Below, piece by piece: positions 51,066-61,189 of a stretch of DNA of 64,000 nucleotides (position 1 is its first letter; every line of letters begins with the position of its first letter). The stretch is from Arthrobacter sp. KBS0703 (GTDB lineage: Bacteria; Actinomycetota; Actinomycetes; Actinomycetales; Micrococcaceae). The translations under genes were made by a program, and so were the position numbers. The notes beneath the pieces are model-generated. The model was not told where the DNA came from. It saw nothing but the letters and a program-made list of their open reading frames with translations, and did not search any database. The stretch spans positions 558,001 to 622,000 of the forward strand of contig NZ_MVDG02000001.1 of the NCBI RefSeq assembly GCF_002008315.2. Direction: 5' to 3'.

Positions 51066-52333
51066 CGGATCACCTTCTTGCGCTTCAACTCCGCGACGTC
51101 CACGTCGCTCAGACCGGCCAGCGCCTTTAGGACGACGGCCGTGTGTTCGCCAATCTCCGGGGCAAGCCCGCGCGCCTGGGGCGGCGTCTTACCCATCTTG
51201 ATCGGCGAGCCGACCATTCGCAGCGGGCCATAGTCGGGATAGTCAACATCGACGATCATGTCGCGGGCAGCGATCTGCGGATCTGTCACCACTTCGGCGA
51301 TATTCTTGATAGCGCTCAACGGAACGGCGTCACCAGCCATCGATTCGAGCTCATTCTTCGTCCGGTCGGCGAACCAACGTACCAGAATAGGGCGGACAAG
51401 CTTTTCATATGTCACAGGGTCAAAGCGCTTCGCCATGGAGTCAATCCCCGGGTCATCGGCCAGTTCCGGCTCACCAAAAAGCTCGCAGCTGATGCGCCAG
51501 AACTTGTCGGTGTAGCCGCCGAAGAAGACAAACCCATCCTTGCAGGGGTAGAGCTCGTACGGTCGAACAAACGGGTGCTGGTTGCCGAGAGGCTCCGCGA
51601 CTTTTCCCTCCACTGTGTACGAGACCACTGCTGTTTCCGTGAGGCTCAACACAGAGTCCTGCTGGGAAATATCGACGAGCTGACCTTCGCCCGTCCTCTC
51701 GGCGTGCCTAAGAGCCGAGAGGGTTCCGATGACGCCGTAAAGCGTCGCCGATAGGTCACCGATGATCGTTCCGACACGAAGAGGTGCCTGGCCTGGCTCG
51801 CCATTCATCGACCACAGTCCGCCGGTTGCCTGGGCACTGTTGTCATATGCCGGGCGGCGTCGGTACGGTCCTGTCTGCCCATACCCCGACAGGGCTGTAT
51901 AGACCAGTGAAGGATTGATGGCCTTCAGGTCCTCGTAGCCGAGGCCGAGTTTGTCCATCGTTCCTGCCCGGAAGTTTTCCACGAGCACGTTCGCCTTTTG
52001 GACTAGCGAGCGGAGGACCTCTTTACCCTCCGGGGTCGCCACGTTCAGGGTCATCGCAAGCTTGTTGCGGTTGTACTGGGCGAAGAATGCGCTGAAGGAG
52101 CCTCCGGTACTGTTCTCCAGTAGTGGCGGGAAATCGCGTGTGTAGTCCGGTTCGTCTGGATGTTCGATTTTGATTACGGTGGCTCCGAGATCTGCCAGGA
52201 TCATTGAGCAGAATGGCCCCGCGACCACACGTGTGATGTCGAGGACGACAACGCCTCGCAGCGAGCCCTGTTGGGCTGCCGGAGGAAGCCATGCACTGAG
52301 ATCGTAGGGCATGGCATTGGCACGTTCACTCAC
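51062..52333 (-). CDS. CaiB/BaiF family (type III) CoA-transferase
   Basis: 423 residues. V-V-L-D-I-T-R-V-V-A-G-P-F-C-S-M-I-L-A-D-L-G-A is the family's opening. R-N-K-L-A-M-T-L-N and V-L-V-E-N-F-R-A-G-T-M follow, and the catalytic Asp lies in the conserved Y-D-N-S-A-Q region. Activates a carboxylic acid by CoA transfer. GTG start 52333 with GGGAG. Positioned between HyuB and the hydratase, so it likely activates the acid formed by HyuAB. Confidence 0.9.
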   Translation of the reverse strand: MSERANAMPYDLSAWLPPAAQQGSLRGVVVLDITRVVAGPFCSMILADLGATVIKIEHPDEPDYTRDFPPLLENSTGGSFSAFFAQYNRNKLAMTLNVATPEGKEVLRSLVQKANVLVENFRAGTMDKLGLGYEDLKAINPSLVYTALSGYGQTGPYRRRPAYDNSAQATGGLWSMNGEPGQAPLRVGTIIGDLSATLYGVIGTLSALRHAERTGEGQLVDISQQDSVLSLTETAVVSYTVEGKVAEPLGNQHPFVRPYELYPCKDGFVFFGGYTDKFWRISCELFGEPELADDPGIDSMAKRFDPVTYEKLVRPILVRWFADRTKNELESMAGDAVPLSAIKNIAEVVTDPQIAARDMIVDVDYPDYGPLRMVGSPIKMGKTPPQARGLAPEIGEHTAVVLKALAGLSDVDVAELKRKKVIR

Positions 52334-52372
52334 GTTTAGCTCCCTTCATGGTTCTGGTGCGGCTAATGGTGA

Positions 52373-54524
52373 TCACGCGGTTCCCACGCCCTGGCGCACT
52401 CGGATCCTGGCTTCGAGAAGTGTTCCGCACGCCGGACTGTAGTACTCATCCAGAAGAACCTCGTCATTGCCGTGGCGCTCACGTGCCCACACCCCGAGCT
52501 CGCCCAAGCGGGCTGCAGCGGGTGAGGTTTGAAGGATCACATCCTCCCGCCAATCAGCGGAAGTCCCGAGTCGTGCACCGCTGGACGGGCAATACCAGCC
52601 ATCAGAGTCCCGTTGCGGGACCGAGGGGCCGGTGCCGGCTCCGTCGGCCTCCGAGGAGATGGCCTTGCCCACACGACTTGAGCGGATCGCCGAGCGTGCG
52701 GCACTGGTCGCGGCTGCATCAACACCGTCCTTCCCCAGTACTACGCCATAGACGCTGTGGGCGATTTCAGCACTGACGTAGCCGTCGGAAACGTCCTTAA
52801 GGACAGCGGCCACGTCCCGCAGGAGCGGGTCACCGTATCCGCCTCCACCGGCGATCCATTGCACGAAGACGTCACCCTTGCGGACCGCGATGGATTGCTG
52901 GTTGATGTTTAGGAGTTCGTCTTCGGAGGTAGTTAGCGTATTGAGAGTGGGGGCCTTTCCCTCCTCAAAAAGAGTTGCGACGTTCGCGTCCCGGAGTATA
53001 CGGTGGCCACTTCCGCCACCCGGCAGGCCTCCCCCGTAGCCGTCGGCCACGATCTGTGAGCTCGGCGAAAACACTGTCTGGGTGACCTCAGAGGCACCGT
53101 GCAATGTCCAGGCGAATTGGAGACCGTGTCCGCCGCGGTAGGTGCCATGGCCGGCACTTTCTGCATTCAGGTGCTTCCAGAGGTAAAGAACGGGGTAGAG
53201 CATCTCGTTCATCTCCACGTCAGGCAGCATGTTGTTAACCTGCGTCATCATTCCGGCGCAGTCGAGGCCATCGTTGTGTGGTTGGGCGCCGGCGCCCATG
53301 CCTCCTCCGTCCATGTTGAACAAAACGAAGTAGTCGCCCGCGTCTGTGTTCCCGGCAGAGATGCCGCCTGTCCAAGAGTCGGCCCAGACTCCCTGCGTCC
53401 TCTCCCGGATTGATTCGTCAGCGCTGCGCCCGCAGGCGTCATTGAGCAGTTTCGTGATGATCCTGCTGACCCGTGCACCGGTAGTCAGGTGACCGTTGCT
53501 GATTGGAGCCGGCGGCACGGGATTGACGATTGACCCGGATTCGGCGATGACGTTGAAGGCCGTCATAACACCCTCGTTGAACGGAACGTCCCAGGCGAGG
53601 ATCGGGACGACGGCGGAAGCCACGCCCCCGACAAGGGCGCCGTAGCTGCAATTGACAAAGCCGTTTGTCTGTTCGCTGGATCCGGTGAAGTCGAATGTAA
53701 TCTGACTGCCGGACTTGATCATCGAGCAGGCTACCTTGTAGAGCTGGTCAACGTGCCCGTTATGCTCGGTCCACTCCTCGGCTGTGTAGATCCCGTCCGG
53801 TATCGCCTCAATGCGATCGCGAACGACGTTTTCGGCCAGCTCGAAGCTGAGTTTCGTGTAAGTCTGGAACTCCTCCTCGCCGAACTCGTCGATCGTCTCC
53901 AGTAGGCGTCGGATGCCCGTGTTGTTGCTGGCGATAAGGGAGCGGACGTCATTCCAGAACAGGGCCGGCACCCGGACGTTGTTGAGCACCAGACGTTTCA
54001 CCCATTCGACAGGTTCGCCGCGCTCGAAGATTTTGACTCCGGGCGGGAGTCGGAGCGCCTCGCTGTAGCAGTCGTAGGCGCCAGGAGCAAAGCCTCCCGG
54101 GGTCATGCCGCCCACATCGACCAGGTGCGCCTGCGACTGTGCCCAGGCAATCAGTTTTCCGTTGTGGAAGACCGGGGAGATGATGTTCGTGTCTGGCGGG
54201 TGGCTGGCCCCGGAGGTGTGAGGGTCGTTGCTGATGTAGGCGTCGCCGGGGGCAACGGGCTCGTCGCCGATGGTTTTGACCAGCGCGTCGATAGCGACGC
54301 TGCCGGATCCGATGTGGAGCTGGACGTAGTCAGAGTAGGCGTAAATTCGACCGGTGGGGTCGAAGAGGGCTGTATTGAAATCACCGGCCTCGGTGATGAC
54401 GGGTGAGCCCGAGGACCGGATCATGGCGATTCCCATCTCTTCGACTATCGAGTCGAGCCGCATTCGGATGACCTCGAGCTTGACGGGGTCGATCCCGGGG
54501 GGGCAGTTGAAGCTTGGCGTTCAT
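52373..54524 (-). CDS. Hydantoinase B / acetone-carboxylase-alpha-like subunit (homopolymer frameshift)
   Basis: About 717 residues. ATG at 54524 (GGAG seven bases upstream) reads M-N-A-K-L-Q-L-P-P and should pass into G-I-D-P-V-K-L-E-V-I-R-M-R-L, but a run of seven G at 54497-54503 shifts the frame; six would keep it. The rest is intact from 54463: S-N-D-P-H-T-S-G-A-S-H, Q-A-H-L-V-D-V-G-G, A-G-N-T-D-A-G-D, H-N-D-G-L-D-C-A-G and G-G-G-G-Y-G-D-P-L. Works with HyuA as an ATP-dependent amidohydrolase or carboxylase. Confidence 0.88.
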
Positions 54525-54549
54525 TGGTTCTCCTCAGCAGGTGGTGGGT

Positions 54550-56610
54550 TCAGGCGGTCTCGGGAAGGCGCAGCAGGAAATGGCCCTCATCAGTAAGTTC
54601 GACGGATCCACCGGACGGGACAAAGATCGTCGTGTCCGGTTCCTCCAGCAGGCAAGGGCCCTCGGCTCGGCCCAGGGCGCCGAAACCACGATGGATGTCG
54701 ATGTCTGTCCGGGTTCCCGCGGACGGTTCGAGTGCCGTACGGCGTGTCATTGCGTGTTTCTCGTCAGAGGCGCCAGCCACGGAAGTCGTCAGTTGCACGT
54801 CGCTTCTACCGACAGCTCGAACCCGGGAGTTGACGAGGAGGATGTCTGTCTCCGTCCACGCCGTACCTGCGCCGAATTCGGCCTCGTAGTCCGCGATGAA
54901 CTGTGCACGGAGGTCATCTTTATCCGACTCTGTGAATGTTCCGCCCTTTAGCTTGGTCGTCACTTCGAAGATCTGACCTACAAACTTCATGTCAGCCTCG
55001 CGGTACACCTCGCGGTGGTCCGCAGGGATACCTTCGGAGGCAAACCACTCTTCCGCTCGACGTTCCAGCCCCGCGAACTCCTCATTAAGCAGCTTTGCCG
55101 GTTGCTGCATCGTCCACGGGCTGGTGCGCACCGCGGAGAAGACCGAGTCTGCGTGCATGAGGCCGTACGCGGAGAAAACGGCGGCATTCCGCGGGATGAC
55201 CACTTCGGTCACGCCGATGTCCTTCGCCAGGCTTGCCGCGAAAAGGCCGCAGGCGCCCCCGAAGCCAACGAGTGTAAACTCCCGCGGGTCGTGCCCCCGG
55301 TTCACAGTGATCTTGCGGAGTGCGTTGGACATCTGGGAACTCGCCAAGCGATAGATGCCTTGCGCGGCCTCGTCCACGGAGATGCCCAGCGGTTTCGCCA
55401 CGTGTTCATCAATGGCACGGCGAGCAAGGTCCTCGTAGAGCTGAACAGATCCACCCAAGTAGTAGTCGGGGTTAATAAGGCCCAGTACCAGTGCTGCGTC
55501 CGTTACCGCGGGGCGCTCACCGCCTGCGCCGTAACAAGCCGGTCCTGGCTTGGAGCCGGCGCTGTGAGGGCCTACACGCAGGAGGCCTCTGCCGTCGATC
55601 CAGGCAAGGCTGCCGCCGCCGGCCCCAATGGTCTCAATGTCTACTGCGGTCAGACTAGTCGGCAATCCGCCGATTTCTGCCCGGGCGAGAAGCCTCAGCT
55701 CGCCATCCATGATCGCAGCAGCGTCTAGACTGGTTCCGCCCATGTCAGCGGTCAGGACTTTGGTCCGTCCCAACTGCTTGCCCAGGAGGCGGGCACCGGT
55801 GACTCCACCGACGGGGCCGGAATTGAACATCGAGATCGGTGCCTTTTGCGTCTCATCGACCGACAGGAAGCCGCCGTGCACCTGCATGATTTGCACAGGT
55901 GTCCGCAATCCGCGATCACGCAGCTCATCAGCCAAATGCTGGAAATGTGTGGCCACGAGGGGTTTAACGGCAGCGTCAAGGGCCGTAGTTACCATCCGCT
56001 CATACTCGCGGTAAACCGGTGTCAGGCTGCTGGAAAGGGTAAAGGGCAAATCAGGGTGGTTTGCCATCAGATAGTCGCCGACCGCTTGTTCATGTGCCGA
56101 GTTTCTGAACGACCAAAGGAAACACACCGCGATTGCTTCCGCCCCTGCTGACAGCGCAGCATCAACGGCCGATTTAATCTCAGACTCTTCCAACTGGAGA
56201 ATCACAGAGCCGTGGGCGTCAATCCGTTCGGCGATCTCGAAAATGTTGCGCCGGTTCACGACCTCCGGAGGCATCAGCATCTTGTGGGGGTCCCGCTCAT
56301 CTGTTCGAGCGGACCGTGCGATGCGTAGGGTGTCCCGGAATCCCGCGGTAGTGAACAGTGCGACGGACGCATACTTCTCCTCGTCGACTGCATTCGTGAC
56401 GATGGTGTTGCCCAGGACGAATCGGTCGACAGACTGGAAGAAGTCTGCTTCTCCCATGCCAAGCCGCTCCCGCAGCACTTCGACCGCCGCCAGGATCCCA
56501 GAGGTCACATCCTTGGTTGAAAAGGCCTTCGCCCGATAGGCGACTCCGTCTTTGAGCGCCACGGCATCTGTGAACGTTCCGCCGACGTCGATACCGACGT
56601 GAAGGGTCAT
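54550..56610 (-). CDS. Hydantoinase A / 5-oxoprolinase / acetone-carboxylase-beta-like subunit
   Basis: 686 residues. ATPase-type N-terminal V-G-I-D-V-G-G-T-F-T-D-A-V, G-N-T-I-V-T-N-A-V, and the second phosphate loop A-D-M-G-G-T-S-L-D. The segment I-E-T-I-G-A-G-G-G-S-L-A-W and V-G-F-G-G-A-C-G-L-F-A follow. The family comprises ATP-dependent hydantoin, oxoproline and lactam hydrolases and the ketone carboxylases. First gene of the cluster, 25 bases before hyuB. AAAGGAG precedes ATG 56610. Divergent from the regulator gene. Confidence 0.92.
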   Translation of the reverse strand: MTLHVGIDVGGTFTDAVALKDGVAYRAKAFSTKDVTSGILAAVEVLRERLGMGEADFFQSVDRFVLGNTIVTNAVDEEKYASVALFTTAGFRDTLRIARSARTDERDPHKMLMPPEVVNRRNIFEIAERIDAHGSVILQLEESEIKSAVDAALSAGAEAIAVCFLWSFRNSAHEQAVGDYLMANHPDLPFTLSSSLTPVYREYERMVTTALDAAVKPLVATHFQHLADELRDRGLRTPVQIMQVHGGFLSVDETQKAPISMFNSGPVGGVTGARLLGKQLGRTKVLTADMGGTSLDAAAIMDGELRLLARAEIGGLPTSLTAVDIETIGAGGGSLAWIDGRGLLRVGPHSAGSKPGPACYGAGGERPAVTDAALVLGLINPDYYLGGSVQLYEDLARRAIDEHVAKPLGISVDEAAQGIYRLASSQMSNALRKITVNRGHDPREFTLVGFGGACGLFAASLAKDIGVTEVVIPRNAAVFSAYGLMHADSVFSAVRTSPWTMQQPAKLLNEEFAGLERRAEEWFASEGIPADHREVYREADMKFVGQIFEVTTKLKGGTFTESDKDDLRAQFIADYEAEFGAGTAWTETDILLVNSRVRAVGRSDVQLTTSVAGASDEKHAMTRRTALEPSAGTRTDIDIHRGFGALGRAEGPCLLEEPDTTIFVPSGGSVELTDEGHFLLRLPETA

Positions 56611-56850
56611 GGTGTTCTCCTTTGAATCCGAAATTGTTTGAATCGCGCTCAGCGGGGCTTGTCCTTGATGTCTTCCTCGATAGTGAAGGTGGGACTTCCC
56701 AAGTTGAGTATCTGTACGATCTGGACCGAGTCTACGCGTGCCGTATGACGAGTACCATGTGGTTTAAACACTCTGTCGACGGCATGATTGTGGCCATTCC
56801 ACATACAAAAGGGACGTCTTACCGGTCGGGGCGCAGGGAAGGAAATGACG
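56611..56850. promoter_or_regulatory. Divergent control region hyuA / regulator
   Basis: About 240 non-coding bases between divergent genes, lower in GC than the flanks. It presumably holds promoters for both and the binding site of the GAF/PucR regulator. No exact operator could be fixed by eye. Confidence 0.4.
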
Positions 56851-58692
56851 ATGAACGAGAGTGAGAGCTGGGTTGCAGGCCAAGCGCAGGGCACGACGCG
56901 GCAACTCCGCGAGGTCCTGGCTAAACACGTTCGCAGAGAAGCCGAACTCGAGGAGCTCAACCACGCGGCCCGGGATCTTACGAGAATTCGCGAGGTCGAG
57001 CACACTCTCCGTAAAGTCACCGAGCGCACGAAGCGGCTTTTGGACTGCGACGTTGCATATCTCTCGGCAGGAGTTGAGGGCGAAGGCGACTTTGCCGTCC
57101 GCGCCTGGTCCGGCAACCTTTCCCCGGCATTTCTGGGCATACGCGTAAGTGTCGGAAACGGTGTCGGAGGCGCAGTCGCTGCTACGCGCCAGCCGGTTCA
57201 GGTGGAGGACTACTTGCGCGCACCTGAGATCGAACACAACGATTATCTTGATAGCCACGTCCGAGGTGAAGGTATCCGAACTCTTCTGGGAGTGCCTTTA
57301 GAAGTCGACGGACGTCTGCTGGGTGTGTTGTTCGCCGGCAGGCGCACACCCTTGTTGTTTCAGGAATCAGAAATTGTCCTGGTCAGTTCGCTGGCAGCCC
57401 ACGCCGCCGTCGCGCTAGACAATGCCCAATTGTTCGAGTCGCAGGAGACGACGATGCGGGAGCTGCAGAGGTACGCATCGCTCCTGAAAACCCAGAATGA
57501 GGCTGCGGAGGCCTCCGCCGAGGTGCACGAGCAGTTGACTCAAGTTCTGCTCCGGGGTGAGGGCGTAGGCCACATCATGGCGATCATCGGCCGCGCCCTC
57601 AAGGTCGACGTCGCGATGATCGATGAGGCCGGGGCAGTGCTCGCCGGGCATGGTGAGAACCCGCCATCCCCGCCCTTCACGGAAGAGGTTGAGGCTGCAC
57701 TGAAACGGAGCCGCAAGACTGGGCGTTCGGTGAGCGCCGGCGGTCCAGACGGGCGGCGGTGGTATGTCGATACGGCTGCAGCAGGCCCGACGTTCCTTGG
57801 GTCCGTGCTTCTTGCTTCAACCCGGGAGCTGACAGATGTTGAAGTGCGAACGTTTGAGCGGGCAACACAGACCACCTCTGTTTCACGATTGGCCGATGCC
57901 GCGATGGCTGAGGCCGAGATGAGGGCATCGAGCGAAGTGATTCGGCGGCTCATCGATCCGCGTCGATCGAGTCTCGACGATCTTGATCGTTTGGCACGGC
58001 GTCACCAGCTGTCCGCCGGACCAGTCACGGTGACGGCATCGGATGCTGAGCACGGCCGAAATGCCGCGCACCTGGCCGCTGCAGTGGCTTTGTGCTCAGA
58101 GACTGGGGGGCTAGCCGCCTGGTACGAGGATCGCCTTGTGACGATTCAGCCCGGCGACCCAAAAGCCGTCGCAGAGTCTCTGTGGAGACGATTGCGATCC
58201 TCGGCCGGCTCCCCCGCCACGGTTTCGGCGGCCGGGCCTGCGAGGTCACTCCTCGAGTTGAGTCACCTCTATCGAGAGTCGGTTCAATGCCTCAAGCTGA
58301 TGCATCAGCTGGGGCGCTCGTCCACGTGGGGGTCGACGGCTGAATTTGGCATCTATTCGATGCTATTTACCGAGGGCGCAAGTGATGGCCTCGACCATTT
58401 CGTAGACAGTAACATCGGGCGTTTGCTTGAATACGACACACGCCACGGCGCGGATCTCGTAACTACTGCAACTGCATATCTGGAGTCATCGAGCAGCCCG
58501 TCAGCGACGGCATCCATGCTTGATATTCACGTCAATACGGTCTCGCAACGGATCTCCCGCATCGACCGGATGTTGGGCCCCGACTGGCGACAGTCTCCGC
58601 GGCAACTGGAGCTCCACACAGCGCTCCGCCTGCACGCCCTTCGTGCCGGCGGACACTTCAATCAAAGGTCAGATCAAATCGCGGATCGCTGA
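56851..58692 (+). CDS. GAF domain / PucR-CdaR family transcriptional regulator
   Basis: About 613 residues. N-terminal coiled coil, then a GAF domain (residues about 55-200: A-Y-L-S-A-G-V-E-G, V-G-N-G-V-G-G-A-V, L-L-G-V-P-L-E-V-D-G-R-L-L-G-V-L-F-A). A second coiled coil leads to a PucR/CdaR-type C terminus, with the helix-turn-helix S-A-T-A-S-M-L-D-I-H-V-N-T-V-S-Q-R-I-S-R-I. Start at 56851 or 56845; GGGAAGG suits 56851. Divergent to hyuA, so most likely the pathway activator responding to substrate. Confidence 0.88.
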   Translation: MNESESWVAGQAQGTTRQLREVLAKHVRREAELEELNHAARDLTRIREVEHTLRKVTERTKRLLDCDVAYLSAGVEGEGDFAVRAWSGNLSPAFLGIRVSVGNGVGGAVAATRQPVQVEDYLRAPEIEHNDYLDSHVRGEGIRTLLGVPLEVDGRLLGVLFAGRRTPLLFQESEIVLVSSLAAHAAVALDNAQLFESQETTMRELQRYASLLKTQNEAAEASAEVHEQLTQVLLRGEGVGHIMAIIGRALKVDVAMIDEAGAVLAGHGENPPSPPFTEEVEAALKRSRKTGRSVSAGGPDGRRWYVDTAAAGPTFLGSVLLASTRELTDVEVRTFERATQTTSVSRLADAAMAEAEMRASSEVIRRLIDPRRSSLDDLDRLARRHQLSAGPVTVTASDAEHGRNAAHLAAAVALCSETGGLAAWYEDRLVTIQPGDPKAVAESLWRRLRSSAGSPATVSAAGPARSLLELSHLYRESVQCLKLMHQLGRSSTWGSTAEFGIYSMLFTEGASDGLDHFVDSNIGRLLEYDTRHGADLVTTATAYLESSSSPSATASMLDIHVNTVSQRISRIDRMLGPDWRQSPRQLELHTALRLHALRAGGHFNQRSDQIADR

Positions 58693-58701
58693 TGCGATCT
58701 A

Positions 58702-59625
58702 TCAGTGGCCCATAGCCATGGCGATTCGTGAGCGCGGCCGGCCCAGGAAATCAGTAATGGTTTGACCTGCTCGTACAACTGCGTCCAGGTCCACGCCGGT
58801 GCTGATTCCTAGACCATGAAGTAGCCACAAGAGTTCTTCCATCGCGAGGTTACCGGTCGCGCTTCCGGCGAACGGACACCCACCGATCCCTCCCGTAGAT
58901 GCATCGAAGCACGTGATCCCGGCACGCAGCCCAGCCAGGACATTGGAGAGTCCTTGCCCATATGTGTCGTGAAAGTGCAGGGCAAGGCGGTTCAGGGGAA
59001 CGCCAGCAGCAACGTGCTCATTTACCAAGGCCGTGACATGCGCGGCGGTGGCGACGCCGATGGTGTCGCCGAGGCTGATCTCATAGCAGCCAGCGTCGAG
59101 TAGTTGGCGCGAAACGTCGGCAACGGCCTTGGTCTCCACAGCGCCCTCCCAGGGGTCCCCGAAGCACATGGACACGTAGCCGCGGACGGTCATGCCGCTC
59201 CTGAGTGCTTCGGCGGCGACTTCTGCTGCCATCTCACAAACCGCCGTTCGGCCCGCGTTCAAGTTCCTATGAGCGAACGTTTCGGTCGCGCTGGCGAACA
59301 CGGCTATGGACTTCACTCCACTCTCCCGTGCTCGTTCCAGCCCCCGCATGTTTGGGACCAGCACCGGATGTCTGATGAGGTCACCGAGCTCCGCGAGGAC
59401 CTCTTGAGCGTCAGCTAGCTGCGGCACCCACTTGGGCGACACAAAACTCGTCGCTTCTACGAGGGGCAGGCCAGCGCCAACAAGCTCCTTGATGAAGCGA
59501 ACCTTAACGTCGGTCGGCACCAGGGTGGCTTCTGCCTGCAGGCCGTCCCGCGGCCCTACCTCGTAAACTACGACATCCTGAGGGAAGTCTTGATCTCGGT
59601 AGACCGCAGGCCGTGGCCCTGTCAC
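58702..59625 (-). CDS. mvaB: Hydroxymethylglutaryl-CoA lyase
   Basis: 307 residues. V-Y-E-V-G-P-R-D-G-L-Q-A-E, N-M-R-G-L-E-R-A, S-M-C-F-G-D-P, L-G-D-T-I-G-V-A, H-F-H-D-T-Y-G and the signature G-G-I-G-G-C-P-F-A carrying the catalytic cysteine. Splits HMG-CoA into acetyl-CoA and acetoacetate. GTG start overlaps the HMG-CoA reductase stop (GTGA). Convergent with the regulator gene. Confidence 0.95.
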   Translation of the reverse strand: MTGPRPAVYRDQDFPQDVVVYEVGPRDGLQAEATLVPTDVKVRFIKELVGAGLPLVEATSFVSPKWVPQLADAQEVLAELGDLIRHPVLVPNMRGLERARESGVKSIAVFASATETFAHRNLNAGRTAVCEMAAEVAAEALRSGMTVRGYVSMCFGDPWEGAVETKAVADVSRQLLDAGCYEISLGDTIGVATAAHVTALVNEHVAAGVPLNRLALHFHDTYGQGLSNVLAGLRAGITCFDASTGGIGGCPFAGSATGNLAMEELLWLLHGLGISTGVDLDAVVRAGQTITDFLGRPRSRIAMAMGH

Positions 59626-60899
59626 GACCTAGTCCCAGTCCGGAGTTCCGCGAGAATCTTCTGAGCAAATTCAGTTCGGACGATCTTCTCACCAACCATT
59701 CGCGCAACTACCTGGTCAATTTCGTGTAGCTCCGCACCGGCAGTCACCGCGATGTTGCGCGCGTGCAGTGACATGTGGCCGCGTTGGATGCCCTCAGTTG
59801 CCAAGGCACGGATGGCACCCGCATTCTGAGCCAAACCCACCGCGAGAATGATGTCCGCCAGATCAGCCGCGGTCTTGACCCCTAGAATGGCGATATTCGC
59901 CTGGGCCACAGGGTGCACCTTGGTGGCGCCGCCGACCAGACCGACAGGCATAGGAAGTTCCAGCGTTCCGACGAGATTTCCGTTTGCGTCCTTCTCGAAT
60001 CGTGACATCGATGTGTACCGGCCATGCTCATCGATCGCATGGGAGTGGGCGCCCGCCTCGACAGCTCGCGTGTCGTTTCCCGTGGCCAGGACAACAGCAC
60101 TAATGCCGTTCATGATGCCCTTGTTGTGTGTGGCTGCACGGTAAGGATCCACAACGGCAAATTCCGCCGCGTCAATCATGTCCTCGACAACCGCCGGTCC
60201 GCCGAGGGCAGCCGCATCGAACACCGCCCGGACTCTAGTGAGCCTGAGATCGGCCTTGTTGGTGAGGATGCGCAAAAGACTTCGCCCGCCAGCGATCTCG
60301 GCGACACGGGGGGCGATGGCTTCAGCCATCGTGTTGACCGCGTTTGCTCCCATTGCATCTCGGACGTCGACGACGAGGTGGAGGACCACGTATGTCTGTC
60401 GCGAGCTGGGTACGAGGCGTACTAGGATGTCGACCGCGCCGCCGCCGAACTTAACAAGCTGTGGATCCTGATCGTTGGCTAATTCGATCAGCTCTCGCCG
60501 GGCCTCAAGGAGCCGGTAACGGGCGCCTACGGGATCGACGACATCGATTACCTGTACTTGCGCCTGCATGAGCGGCGGTGTTGACGTCGTAACGAAACCG
60601 CCATGATCACGGGTCATGCGGGCCAGGTTACTGGCGGCGGCCACAACCGAAGGTTCCTCCGTCGCCATCGGAACGAGAACATCCCGTCCGTTCACAATGA
60701 AGTTCGTGGCGATGCCAATCGGGATACCGAGGACACCTATGGTGTTCTCCACCATGAGGTCTGCCTGCTGGAGACCTAATCCCTGCTCGGGGCTCAGAGC
60801 ATCGAGCCGTCCGGCATCCAGCCCCGCTTCAGCGATTACCTTTCCGCGTCGTTCTTCGACGGTGAAATTCCGAAACCCGGAGAGCCTGCTGTTAGTCAT
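59622..60899 (-). CDS. mvaA: HMG-CoA reductase, class II (degradative type)
   Basis: 425 residues. Class II landmarks: V-E-N-T-I-G-V-L-G-I-P-I-G-I-A-T-N-F (catalytic Glu), N-A-V-N-T-M-A-E, H-N-K-G-I-M-N-G (catalytic Lys), A-T-G-N-D-T-R-A-V-E-A (Asp), and C-terminal H-M-S-L-H-A-R-N (His). In Pseudomonas mevalonii the same gene pair, reductase plus lyase, oxidises mevalonate to HMG-CoA and cleaves it. The coupled arrangement here suggests mevalonate use. ATG at 60899 with GGAAGGA. Confidence 0.93.
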   Translation of the reverse strand: MTNSRLSGFRNFTVEERRGKVIAEAGLDAGRLDALSPEQGLGLQQADLMVENTIGVLGIPIGIATNFIVNGRDVLVPMATEEPSVVAAASNLARMTRDHGGFVTTSTPPLMQAQVQVIDVVDPVGARYRLLEARRELIELANDQDPQLVKFGGGAVDILVRLVPSSRQTYVVLHLVVDVRDAMGANAVNTMAEAIAPRVAEIAGGRSLLRILTNKADLRLTRVRAVFDAAALGGPAVVEDMIDAAEFAVVDPYRAATHNKGIMNGISAVVLATGNDTRAVEAGAHSHAIDEHGRYTSMSRFEKDANGNLVGTLELPMPVGLVGGATKVHPVAQANIAILGVKTAADLADIILAVGLAQNAGAIRALATEGIQRGHMSLHARNIAVTAGAELHEIDQVVARMVGEKIVRTEFAQKILAELRTGTRS

Positions 60900-61189
60900 G
60901 AAGGTCCTTCCATACATGTTTTTTGAGGGCTACTTGCACAAACTCTAGACTTCGTCCGTCAGCGTGGATATGTGTTTGCACCACATCGGCGAGCAATTGA
61001 ATGTGATAAAGATCCACATTTCAGCTTTTCGTGACCGCCGAAAATCAAAAATGGATGTCCCTATATGCGGGTACTTCGGAGCACGAGTAGGGGTGTCCGG
61101 CAGCACGTGGCTACCCAGCCCTGGTTTCCGCACCTTGGACACTCCGAAGAATGCCAGGCAACAGGCTCCGGTCCGGGCAAGTAGGAGCC
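60900..61189. other. Intergenic region between catabolic island and plasmid-like genes
   Basis: No gene seen. Comparatively A+T-rich near 60930-61060; probably contains the mvaA promoter. No repeat or adapter marks the boundary. Confidence 0.4.

Noticed and set aside
56622..57140. Small frames on both strands in the hyuA/regulator intergenic region
   Set aside because: They overlap the regulator gene or the control region and have no supporting ribosome sites.
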